IMG/VR virus record: IMGVR_UViG_3300044941_000539
Location: 1 to 35,406 of that record
Direction: 5' to 3' (one strand)
Length of the DNA: 35,406 bases
Source of the DNA: a virus
In this document: positions 8,507 through 15,594 of the stretch, one piece after another
Layout: every line of letters starts with the position of its first letter
Position numbering within the stretch: the stretch's first letter is position 1
The notes under the pieces: generated by a model
What the model saw: the letters and a program-made list of their open reading frames with translations, nothing else
Databases searched by the model: none
Told to the model about the DNA's origin: nothing
Made by a program: the position numbers and the translations under genes

Positions 8507-10657
8507 TCAGAACCCTCCGGGTGAGGTCTGCGCGCTCTCGCGCTCCAGATCGCGCAGCAAGCGCCGCATCATCAGCTCCAGCTCATCCGGCCTCATCTGC
8601 GCGGCGTTGATCTGGATGTTGAATGTCTTGCGCAGCGACTCGCCTGTCTGCTTGGCGCCGCTCATCAGGCTCTGGCCGATCGCGGCCAGCTCGGGTAAAC
8701 CTAGCTGCTGAGTAGGCTCCGCCGCCGAGGCGTTGAGCGCCCGCGCCCGCGCTGCCGCAGCCTCTCCCTTCTGTCGTAGACGTGCCTCTTCGGCCAGCAA
8801 GCGCTGCCCCTGCGCGCTCTGTGTGAAGCGATCACCAAAGCGGCGCGACAGCTTCGCGTTGCCAGTTTTAAGCTTTTGATAGAGATCAAACTCGCCGCCC
8901 ACCAGCCCACCCGCGAAGATGAGCTGGCCGTCGCGGCCCACGCTAGCCTCGACGCCGTGGCGCAGCAGCTCGGCGTTGGTCGTCTTGAGCCAGGCGGCCT
9001 GCGCTTTTTTTTCCTTGCCCCTCGCCTCGCGCTCGTACTCCCAGAGCAGCTCGCCCTTGGCCTTGTCGAACTGCCCCAGCCCCAGCATCGTCGACGCCCC
9101 GCTCAAGCGCCCAGCGCGCTCTTGCGCCGCGCGCTCGCTCAACGGCCTGGTCAGGTCGCGCATCGCCGCCTCGCGACGCTTCTTGGCGACCTCACGTTCG
9201 GCGCGCTCGGCCTCCTCGGCGCGTCGCTCAAAGCCCTCCAGCGCGCGCGTCGTGCCTTGCGTGACCTGCCCCAGCGTGTAGAGCTGCGCGCCGAGGAAGG
9301 CCGCGCCGCCAGCGACCACGAGCGACGGCCCCGCGCCCAGCGTCCCCACCACGCCCTTGCTCGCCAGCGAGCCGATCAGCCCGCGCGCGCCTGTCGCCGC
9401 CGCGCCCCCTCCCGCCGCCTTGCCGGCCGCACCGCCGAGCGCATCGCCCACCGCGCCCGCCAGCCCGCCCTGCCCATCCCAGTTGACCACAAACACTGGC
9501 GTCGCACCGGCCGCTGCAGCGCCGAGCGGCCCCGCGCCCGCACCTCCCGCGCCGCGCCCAAACAGCGCGCGCCGCCCTCCTGCCATCGCCACCGCGCCGA
9601 GCGCGCCGCCGGTCAGCTTGTTGGCCGCGAACGCGCCGCCCGCCACGCCGAGCAGCGTCTGGTTCTCGGTGATGAAGCTGCGCGCCTGGTTAATCGCGCC
9701 CGGCAGCGCGCGCACCAGCTCCACCGACGAGCGCGCCATGTCCGCCGCGAAGGTGGACAGCTCCTTGAGGTCGCGCTTGAACTGTGGGTCTGCTTGGAGC
9801 TTGCCCAGATCCGCGCTCACCTCATCGATGCCGCGCTTCAAGACCTCGAACGCAGGCTCGCCCGCGACGCGCAGCGTGTTGGCGACGTTATCGGTCAGCG
9901 TAGACACCTTGCCGCTGAACGTCTGCGACAGCGCCGCCACCACGTCGCGCCCGCCTGTCATCTTGTTGAGCTGCTCCTCGACCCCGCGCAGCGCGGCCCG
10001 CCCGAGCGCCTCTCCCGACTTCTTGCTCTTCTTGACGTCCTCGGCCTTGAGCTTGATGCCAAACTCTTTGAGCCGCTCGAACTCGTTGCCCTCCGCGTCG
10101 AGCAGCGCCTCCACCGCGTCCTCCAGCGACTTCGAGGGAGCGATGGCCTTGAGCTGCGCGGCGACCTTGAGCAGCCGCTCGTTCTCGTCCACGTTCTGCC
10201 CGGTCAACCGGAGCAGCCGCTTGGAGCCCTCGATCAGCTCGGCCTCGCCAAACGGCGTCTCGGCGGCGTACTTGCGGACGCGGGTGATGGCGTCGGCGGC
10301 CTTGTCCGCGTCCCCGATCATGGTGCGGAACGTGGTGGTCTGCTGCTCCAGCGCGGCGTTGCTGCCGATCATCGCCTCAAAGATGGTCTTCCCAGCACCC
10401 GCCGTGGCGAAGCCGAGGGCTAACGACTGAAGGCTCGCCACCTGACCCAGCAGGCCGCCCACTCCAGACTTGAGCCGCCCGAGCGATCCGCCCACGCGAT
10501 CGTAGGCGCCCTCCAGCTTGTCCGCGCTGGTGACCGCAGCGCGCAGCCCATCCACCTGCGCGGCGCCCGCCGCGCGGGCCTGACGCGCCAGCTCCGAGAG
10601 CTTGCCCGCGACGCTGCCCACCATGCGGGGTTTGATGAGGATCTCTGCTTGGGACAT
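8507..10657 (-). CDS. Tail tape measure protein
   Basis: A 716-residue protein, the longest in the tail cluster, placed directly after the frameshifted chaperone as is usual for tape measures. The N-terminal 250 residues are helical (LSELARQARAAGAAQVDGLRA, then a segment with EQQTTTFRTMIGDADKAADAI and ETPFGEAELIEGSKRLLRLTG, a Mu-like tape-measure motif). A long Gly/Ala-rich hydrophobic middle follows (about residues 300-470, with ALGAVAMAGGRRALFG and ASKGVVGTLGAGPSLVVAGGAAFLG), then a charged helical stretch (FERRAEEAERAEREVAKKRREAA). Such proteins set tail length and are ejected on infection. The length is short for the class, implying a short tail. Confidence 0.85.
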   Translation of the reverse strand: MSQAEILIKPRMVGSVAGKLSELARQARAAGAAQVDGLRAAVTSADKLEGAYDRVGGSLGRLKSGVGGLLGQVASLQSLALGFATAGAGKTIFEAMIGSNAALEQQTTTFRTMIGDADKAADAITRVRKYAAETPFGEAELIEGSKRLLRLTGQNVDENERLLKVAAQLKAIAPSKSLEDAVEALLDAEGNEFERLKEFGIKLKAEDVKKSKKSGEALGRAALRGVEEQLNKMTGGRDVVAALSQTFSGKVSTLTDNVANTLRVAGEPAFEVLKRGIDEVSADLGKLQADPQFKRDLKELSTFAADMARSSVELVRALPGAINQARSFITENQTLLGVAGGAFAANKLTGGALGAVAMAGGRRALFGRGAGGAGAGPLGAAAAGATPVFVVNWDGQGGLAGAVGDALGGAAGKAAGGGAAATGARGLIGSLASKGVVGTLGAGPSLVVAGGAAFLGAQLYTLGQVTQGTTRALEGFERRAEEAERAEREVAKKRREAAMRDLTRPLSERAAQERAGRLSGASTMLGLGQFDKAKGELLWEYEREARGKEKKAQAAWLKTTNAELLRHGVEASVGRDGQLIFAGGLVGGEFDLYQKLKTGNAKLSRRFGDRFTQSAQGQRLLAEEARLRQKGEAAAARARALNASAAEPTQQLGLPELAAIGQSLMSGAKQTGESLRKTFNIQINAAQMRPDELELMMRRLLRDLERESAQTSPGGF

Positions 10658-10664
10658 GATGGGC

Positions 10665-11149
10665 TCAGGTCATGGCGGTGGTCAGCTTGTGCGCCAGCAG
10701 CGCCGCCTCGTGCCACAGCGCGCGCTCGCGTCGCGACATCGAAAGCAGCGCCGTGACGGGGATGCCGCAAGCGCGCGAGAGCAGGATCAGCTCGGCGCGG
10801 GACTCGACATCGGCGCGTCCTCGGCCGCTTTTTTTTCCTCGTCGGTGAGGTAGTCCAGCGCCTCCAGCTTGTGCAGCGCCGCCGAGAGCTGCGCGACGTC
10901 CGAGCGCTTCATCGCCCGCAGATGCTCCACGGTGACGGGGCGGATGGACCCCAGGCGCACGAGGCACTGGGCCACCAGCGCCAGCTCATAGAACGAGTCG
11001 CTCGCGCCCTCCGGGTTGCCGCGCGCCTTGGTAGCCTCGCACAACCCAGCAGCCTTGATCTCGTCGTCCATCACCGGCGCGCGCAGCTCTGCCTCGCGGT
11101 GCTGCGCGCCGTGGCTGTCGGTATATCCAAACTTTAGCTTTATGATCAT
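10665..11149 (-). CDS. Tail assembly chaperone, long form made by -1 frameshift (gpG-T / E+E' type)
   Basis: Near the end of the upstream chaperone frame there are eight A residues (minus strand, plus-strand T8 at 10829-10836), giving the slippery heptamer A-AAA-AAA. A -1 shift there leaves the short frame (stop at 10787) and enters the frame that runs to 10665, adding a helical tail (VESRAELILLSRACGIPVTALLSMSRRERALWHEAALLAHKL). That extension has no start codon or ribosome site of its own just before the overlap. In lambda G/GT and P2 E/E+E' the shifted product recruits tube subunits to the tape measure; the same place and layout here support the same role. The frameshift itself is inferred. 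Confidence 0.6.
10787..11149 (-). CDS. Tail assembly chaperone, short form
   Basis: A 120-residue protein from ATG 11149 (MIIKLKFGYTDSHG), with GGAG eleven bases upstream; a TTG at 11164 is less likely. The protein has a beta N-terminus and a helical remainder (DSFYELALVAQCLVRLGSI, VEHLRAMKRSDVAQLSAALHKLEALDYL), matching Mu gp41-like / gpG-like chaperones between tube and tape measure. It ends with DEEKKAAEDAP just past the A8 slippery run. It would hold the tape measure before tube assembly and is not expected in the finished virion. Confidence 0.7.
   Translation of the reverse strand: MIIKLKFGYTDSHGAQHREAELRAPVMDDEIKAAGLCEATKARGNPEGASDSFYELALVAQCLVRLGSIRPVTVEHLRAMKRSDVAQLSAALHKLEALDYLTDEEKKAAEDAPMSSPAPS
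10829..10836 (-). other. A8 slippery site for -1 frameshifting
   Basis: Eight consecutive A residues on the coding strand, read GAA AAA AAA GCG in the zero frame, 14 codons before the zero-frame stop. A-AAA-AAA is an efficient bacterial -1 slippery heptamer. The alternative frame stays open for about 54 codons to 10665. Confidence 0.6.
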
Positions 11150-11175
11150 TGTAATCTTCTCCAAACTTTTTAGCT

Positions 11176-11607
11176 TTATGCTGCGCTCATGGACTCAGGT
11201 TGCACGACCAGCTCGATCATCGCGACGTCGGCGCTGCCGCGGCCCACGTCGGGCATCTTGAGGCTGACCTTGGCGCAATTGTAGTAGGTGGTCGGGATGG
11301 CGCCGGGGATCGGCACACCCGCCGCGTCCACCGGCTGACAGACCAGCGTGAGCGGCCTGCGCTGGCCCCGATCCCACGCCTGCGCCCAGGCCAGCAACGC
11401 GCGGTCCACAACGGGATCATGCGGCTTGCCCAGCGTGACCGCCTCGACGGTGCGCGGCCCCGGCACATTGACGGGCGCGCTGCCGCCGCCGGGGAACACC
11501 TGCGTCACCTCGCCCTGCGAGGTACCGCCCGTCTTGGTGGTCCAGAAGACCGACGCGAACTGCGTGAAGAACACACGCATGTCGTGTGTGGTATAGAAGT
11601 TGTTCAT
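11176..11607 (-). CDS. Tail tube protein
   Basis: A 143-residue protein directly after the sheath gene. The pattern EVTQVFPGGGSAPVNVPGPRTVEAVTLGKP ... DRALLAWAQAWDRGQRRPLTLVCQPVDA ... TTYYNCAKVSLKMPDVGRGSADVAMIELVVQP is that of Mu gp40/T4 gp19-like inner tube subunits, which form stacked hexamers inside the sheath. GGAGA precedes the ATG. Length is normal for the family (about 140-150). Confidence 0.75.
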   Translation of the reverse strand: MNNFYTTHDMRVFFTQFASVFWTTKTGGTSQGEVTQVFPGGGSAPVNVPGPRTVEAVTLGKPHDPVVDRALLAWAQAWDRGQRRPLTLVCQPVDAAGVPIPGAIPTTYYNCAKVSLKMPDVGRGSADVAMIELVVQPESMSAA

Positions 11608-11647
11608 CTCGTGATGTCTCCTCGGTGGGTTGGGGGAGGTGGATAGC

Positions 11648-13174
11648 TCAGACCTCGGACTGCTTGGCCAGCTCGATCAGGACCGTCTCGGCGGTGCCAG
11701 CGGGGCGGAACCAGCAGCGCACGCGCACGTTACCCTGCTCGCGGTCGCCCGCCGACAGCATCGACTCATCACACTGGAGTCCGAACGCGTGGAGGGCCGG
11801 ATCGGCCAGCTCGCCCTCTGGCGGCAGCTCACCCCGAAAGGCCCGCGCTGCGTGCAGCTCCTCCATGTAGGCACGCAGCGACTGGCGCACCTGCGTGAAG
11901 AACAGCCCGTCCGCAAGGTCGTAGGTCAACGCGTCGAGCAGCGTCTGGAACGTGTCGCCGATCAGGCACCACAGATACGCGGCGTGCAGATAGCGCCACG
12001 CCGCGTCCGATGACGCCGCCCGCGCGCCCCACACGCGCACGCCGCCGCCGTTGCGATCCCAGATCGGGTTGACGCCGTTGGCGACCAGCGCCTCGGCCAC
12101 GCCCTCATCGACCAGCGGCTGACCGCCCGCGCCTGTCTCCAGCGCGCCACGGATCACGAAGTCCGCGCCAGCGGGCGCCTTGCCCGGGCCAAAGCGCTCC
12201 ACGGCACTGGCCCACAGCGCCGCCACATCGCCCACCAGCGGCACCGCCTCCAGCCTGTCCGCGAAGCTGTTCTGCACGACGGCGCGCGGGTAGTAGTAGC
12301 CCGCGTTGAAGGCGTTGAGGTTGGTCGTGCGATCCGTGATGGCCGTGGCGCTCGACGCGCCCGCCACGCTCGACGTGAGCAGCACCCGGAAGAACGCCTC
12401 GCTCTGCGCCTTGAGCTCGGCCTTGACCGTCGCGTCGCTGTCCAGATCCGGCGCGCACACAAAGCCGCGCCCGTACTGACGGCGCCGGAACGCCTTGAGC
12501 CCTGTCTTGGTCGAGCCGCTGTCGATGCCCACGATGGCCGCAGCGGTGGGCGCGTTGTCGTCCACACCACCCTCGCCGCTGGTGAACGTGAACGTCCCCA
12601 CCGCCGGGCGGTTGTTGGGTGCCACCGTTGTGCTGTTCAGGTTGACCAGCTCGATGTACGCGCTGCCGTCGTTGACGCGCGCCAGCCCGGCCACCGTGAG
12701 CGTGATGTTGTCCCACGTCTCCAGCGTCACCGAGGCCGCCGTCTGCACCGTGAGCTTGAACGTGCCTGCCTGCGCCCCGTCCGCGACGATGATCTTATAA
12801 CCCTCGATCCACGCCCCGGGACCTTTGGCCTTGACCTTGAGCGTATCGAGCGGGGTCACCGCGCGATCCACCAGATCCATCTCCGCGACCGCCGCGCCTG
12901 CACCCACGACGCGCAGCACCCAGGCGCGTGGGCCGCCCACCTCGAAGTAGCGCCGTATCACCTCATAGCCAATCGAGGCGCGTGCACCGTCCGCGAAGCG
13001 TGTGGCCCGCCCAAACACCTCCTCAAAGCGCGCCATCGACGTGACCAGCACAGGCACGTTGGCCGGGCCACGCTCGGCCAGCAGCGCGATGAACAGCGAG
13101 TCCGCCAGCGCGCGCGGCGCGGGCAGAGGTCCAGCGGTGGCGCGCGTGATGAACGCGCCGATTCTGTCACCCAT
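11648..13174 (-). CDS. Tail sheath protein
   Basis: A 508-residue contractile sheath subunit. Markers are the N-terminal GPLPAPRALADSLFIALLAERGPANVPVLVTSMARFEEVFG and YEVIRRYFEVGGPRAWVLRVVG (sheath domain opening), and a C-terminal part with NPIWDRNGGGVRVWGARAAS, WRYLHAAYLWCLIGDTFQTLLDAL and FFTQVRQSLRAYMEELHAARAFRG, typical of sheath proteins. The ATG at 13174 with AGAGGAG upstream is chosen; the frame stays open to 13306 by chance. This gene shows that the phage is a myovirus. Confidence 0.9.
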   Translation of the reverse strand: MGDRIGAFITRATAGPLPAPRALADSLFIALLAERGPANVPVLVTSMARFEEVFGRATRFADGARASIGYEVIRRYFEVGGPRAWVLRVVGAGAAVAEMDLVDRAVTPLDTLKVKAKGPGAWIEGYKIIVADGAQAGTFKLTVQTAASVTLETWDNITLTVAGLARVNDGSAYIELVNLNSTTVAPNNRPAVGTFTFTSGEGGVDDNAPTAAAIVGIDSGSTKTGLKAFRRRQYGRGFVCAPDLDSDATVKAELKAQSEAFFRVLLTSSVAGASSATAITDRTTNLNAFNAGYYYPRAVVQNSFADRLEAVPLVGDVAALWASAVERFGPGKAPAGADFVIRGALETGAGGQPLVDEGVAEALVANGVNPIWDRNGGGVRVWGARAASSDAAWRYLHAAYLWCLIGDTFQTLLDALTYDLADGLFFTQVRQSLRAYMEELHAARAFRGELPPEGELADPALHAFGLQCDESMLSAGDREQGNVRVRCWFRPAGTAETVLIELAKQSEV

Positions 13175-13319
13175 TTTATTCTCCTCTTTGGTGGACGAGC
13201 CAGTTGTGCTACGAGTTGTAGCTGTGATGCCTGTAAGGCGTTGAGCAAGAAACCAAGTGGGCGCGTTCATCGCGCGAGCCACACCAACATCGCAAAGATG
13301 CCGCAAGGCATCGCTGTGT

Positions 13320-13928
13320 TCAGCTCACCGCGACGTCATGCGTGCGCGCTGGCTCGTAGCTGTCCTCATCGCCCTCGGCATCGAGCGCCCGCAGGCTCCA
13401 CAAGACGTGCTGCCAGGCGCCGCTCGGCTGCTCGGCCATCACCTCCTCGTGGCGCGCGGTGATCTGCACCAGCGCCCGCGCCCAGCCGCCCTCGGTCTTG
13501 GGGTAGCGCACCTGCGCGATCTCCAGCCCCATCGTCACGTCCTGCGTGTGCGCGCAGGGCGCCTCGTCCCCCTCCAGCGCGCAGATCAGCGTGGGGTTGC
13601 TGGCGAGCTTGCCCAGCACCGCCGCCACAAACGCCTCCCGCGCGCTCGACTCCTCCTGCCCTGGCCCCTTGCGCTGACGCGGGGCGGGCAGCTGCAGATC
13701 GAGCACCAGCGTCGAGATGACCTCGGCCACGAGCCGGGGCTGCTGGCGATGCACCCAGCGGTACTGTGTCCCCACCTCCTCAATGCGGATGGCGGGCAGC
13801 TGCGCCTCGGCCAACATCTCGCTCAGGATGTGCTGGCGATCCACGGTCTTGACGCCCGGAATGCTGCGCAGCACAGCGGCCAGCGCTTGCAGCATGGCCT
13901 CGCGGCCTGATGTGCGGGGGAAGCTCAT
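13320..13928 (-). CDS. Probable tail terminator / Mu gp37-like protein
   Basis: A 202-residue protein between the virion morphogenesis gene and the sheath. The opening REAMLQALAAVLRSIPGVKTVDRQ and the strands (LPAIRIEEVGTQYRW, LVAEVISTLVLDLQLPAP, GLEIAQVRYPKTEGGWARALVQITARHE) follow the alpha-beta-beta pattern of tail terminators (lambda gpU, Mu gp37 relatives), which cap the tube at the head end. Its ATG overlaps the upstream stop by ATGA. The family is not certain from sequence alone. Confidence 0.55.
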   Translation of the reverse strand: MSFPRTSGREAMLQALAAVLRSIPGVKTVDRQHILSEMLAEAQLPAIRIEEVGTQYRWVHRQQPRLVAEVISTLVLDLQLPAPRQRKGPGQEESSAREAFVAAVLGKLASNPTLICALEGDEAPCAHTQDVTMGLEIAQVRYPKTEGGWARALVQITARHEEVMAEQPSGAWQHVLWSLRALDAEGDEDSYEPARTHDVAVS

Positions 13929-14383
13929 GGCATGTCTCCGATGCGGCGCGCGATGCGCTCGGCGATCAGCGCGCCAGCGGCGTCGAGATCGCGTTGACTG
14001 AAGCCAAACCAGGGCCGCGCGGGCATGTGCTGCGTCCCCTCGTGCAACCACATCGCCCGCTCACCCATCCTCGCGTCTGCGAAGTAGACCACCGCCTGCG
14101 CGCCCTCGACGCGGTGCTGGATGCTGGCGAGCAGCGCGCCCGTGTCGCTCAACGTGACAGGCTTTGTCGAGCGTCCGCGCCTGGAGCGGTCCGCCTCAGT
14201 GGAGGCCGCATAGGGCTTGAAGAAGTGCCCATCCTGCCCCCGCCCGCCTTGCGTGCGCAGGATCATCCCGACCACCAGCGCGCCAGCCGCCGCGTTCAGC
14301 TCCTCGGCGCGCACCTCCAGCGCCTCGCCAAGACGCGCTCCGAGCCTGTCGAGCGCTGAGGAATCCAGTTCGAAGACGATCAT
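13925..14383 (-). CDS. Virion morphogenesis protein (Mu gpG / tail completion-like)
   Basis: A 152-residue protein with the closing motif LHEGTQHMPARPWFGFS followed by an amphipathic helix, diagnostic of the phage virion morphogenesis / HK97 gp10-like group that completes the head-tail joint. The central TLSDTGALLASIQHRVEGAQAVVYF matches the same family (LxxTGxLxxSI). Its place between connector and terminator genes fits. Confidence 0.7.
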   Translation of the reverse strand: MIVFELDSSALDRLGARLGEALEVRAEELNAAAGALVVGMILRTQGGRGQDGHFFKPYAASTEADRSRRGRSTKPVTLSDTGALLASIQHRVEGAQAVVYFADARMGERAMWLHEGTQHMPARPWFGFSQRDLDAAGALIAERIARRIGDMP

Positions 14384-14392
14384 CTCGTACCC

Positions 14393-15085
14393 TCAGCGAC
14401 GCTCGAAGCGATGGAAGCCGTGCGCGCGCCGCTCACTCATGGAGGTGGCAGCGCCATCGCCATCGCGGTCTAGCGCCAGGCCGCCCGCGACCAGCCGCTT
14501 GACCTCATCCTTGTACATGCGCTGGTAGACCGCGCGCTTGTGGTCCCACGCATCGTCGCGCGTGCGCATCAGATCCATACACACCAGCTCCATCACGCGG
14601 TAGATGGCCGCGCGAGCGAGCTGGTGATCGGCGCCGCCAGTGGCGGGCGCGGGGTTGGTCACGCTGGCCACGCCTGCTATCTCCTGCTCCAACACCACCA
14701 GCCGTCCCGCCTCGACGTTATAAACCTCGCCCACATCCTCGGCCTGCGCCGCGACCTCGCCCACCTCACCAGCGCCCAATACCAGCGCGGCCTGCGTCAC
14801 AAACACAGTGTCGCCGTGCCTCTGCTCCTGTACGCTGCGTGTCCGCACCCGTGTTCCCGCCGCGAGCGTCGCGCCCGCTGGCCCCGCCACCACCCGCAGC
14901 AGCACCGCCGCCTGCGCGCTCGTGTCCACCAACTGCTCACCCTCGCTCCGGAAGTATCCATGCGCCGCCAGGTCGCGCCGCAGATCCTCGGCGGCGCGCA
15001 GGTGCTTGCGCGTGTAGTCCCGATCATCGTGCGCGAACAGCTGGGCGTCTTCTTCAGCCAGCTGCGCATCGTTGCTGTACTGCAT
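14393..15085 (-). CDS. Head-tail connector with an inserted baseplate-J-like beta domain
   Basis: A 230-residue protein. Residues 1-45 (QYSNDAQLAEEDAQLF, DRDYTRKHLRAAEDLRRDLAAHGY) and 155-210 (ARAAIYRVMELVCMDLMRT, YQRMYKDEVKRLVAGGLALDRDGDG) are helical and read like a gp6 / DUF1320-type connector. Between them, residues 62-153 are beta-rich and share AGTRVRT (76-82), IAGVASVTN (136-144) and GGAD (150-153) with the J protein at 4791-5981, at nearly the same spacing. It would sit on the portal. The ATG at 15085 has GGAG upstream; the open frame to 15196 crosses a hairpin and is ignored. Confidence 0.6.
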   Translation of the reverse strand: MQYSNDAQLAEEDAQLFAHDDRDYTRKHLRAAEDLRRDLAAHGYFRSEGEQLVDTSAQAAVLLRVVAGPAGATLAAGTRVRTRSVQEQRHGDTVFVTQAALVLGAGEVGEVAAQAEDVGEVYNVEAGRLVVLEQEIAGVASVTNPAPATGGADHQLARAAIYRVMELVCMDLMRTRDDAWDHKRAVYQRMYKDEVKRLVAGGLALDRDGDGAATSMSERRAHGFHRFERR

Positions 15086-15108
15086 GATGAGGCTCCAAGA
15101 AGCACAAG

Positions 15109-15128
15109 GCCCCGCTTGTGAGCGGGGC
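15109..15128 (-). terminator. Leftward terminator after the toxin/immunity-like pair
   Basis: An eight-pair GC-rich stem (15109-15116 with 15121-15128) around a four-base loop, followed leftward by CTTGTGCTTCTTG, a T-rich tail. It ends the AT-rich module and lies 24 bases before the start of the connector gene. The same 13-base tail is found at the hairpin at 3699-3731. Confidence 0.6.
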
Positions 15129-15162
15129 TCAGCGTTGAGGATGTTCTCTGAGGACTCTAATC

Positions 15163-15594
15163 TTATTTGTTGCCTTGCGAGATGTTCGCAAGCCACAGGC
15201 TTTTTTCTTGCTCGGTTGGGCGCTTGCCAGATCTCAAGTCGAGCCTTGGTAGATTAAACTTCGGGCGCCAGTATTTCTTGAGGTCTTTGATCTCCTCATG
15301 CTCAGGGTACAAGCCTGACACTTCACGAAATTGTATGGTGTTGTTGATGACCTCGAAGATCGCCCCCAAGTCCTCATCACTCTCGACAAGCGACTTTAGG
15401 GATTGATGAAAGTCATTAAGCTCGTTGAGCGCAAGAGACAGAGGCTTGGGAGATGGGCGCATGAACAACCATGACGATAACGTATGCCCGGCGCCAAGGG
15501 CCAGAGTCGGGGCATGAGCCCAGATCATCGGCATCGGTTCCTCGCTTCCCACCGCGATCAGTGCGGCCAGCTTCTCTTTTGTACGCTCGTTCAT
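15163..15594 (-). CDS. Candidate immunity protein for the MuF toxin domain
   Basis: A 143-residue protein whose ATG overlaps the stop of the MuF gene (ATGA, 15591-15594). It is AT-rich compared with the rest of the phage and uses A/T-ending codons, like the 3' part of the MuF gene, and the pair is closed by a terminator. The sequence is acidic and helical in the middle (LNELNDFHQSLKSLVESDEDLG) and has no recognised domain, membrane segment or helix-turn-helix. Structural operons of phages do not normally have a gene here, between the MuF protein and the connector. Immunity is inferred from position and composition only. Confidence 0.5.
   Translation of the reverse strand: MNERTKEKLAALIAVGSEEPMPMIWAHAPTLALGAGHTLSSWLFMRPSPKPLSLALNELNDFHQSLKSLVESDEDLGAIFEVINNTIQFREVSGLYPEHEEIKDLKKYWRPKFNLPRLDLRSGKRPTEQEKSLWLANISQGNK

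Noticed and set aside
9006-9013. A second A8 run in the same GGA8GCG context within the tape measure gene
   Set aside because: A -1 shift here meets a stop within roughly 30 codons and no known product is expected, so I do not call it programmed, though leaky slippage is possible.
8876-10423. Long rightward open frame of 515 codons
   Set aside because: It is antisense to the tape measure gene, is Arg/Ala/His/Leu rich and lacks domain logic or a ribosome site. GC-rich DNA is poor in stops.
13175-13319. Extended starts of several leftward genes (for example the sheath to 13306, the terminator-like protein to 14051, the connector to 15196)
   Set aside because: The added parts overlap neighbours or hairpins and are low-complexity, and strong AGGAG sites precede the shorter ATG starts.
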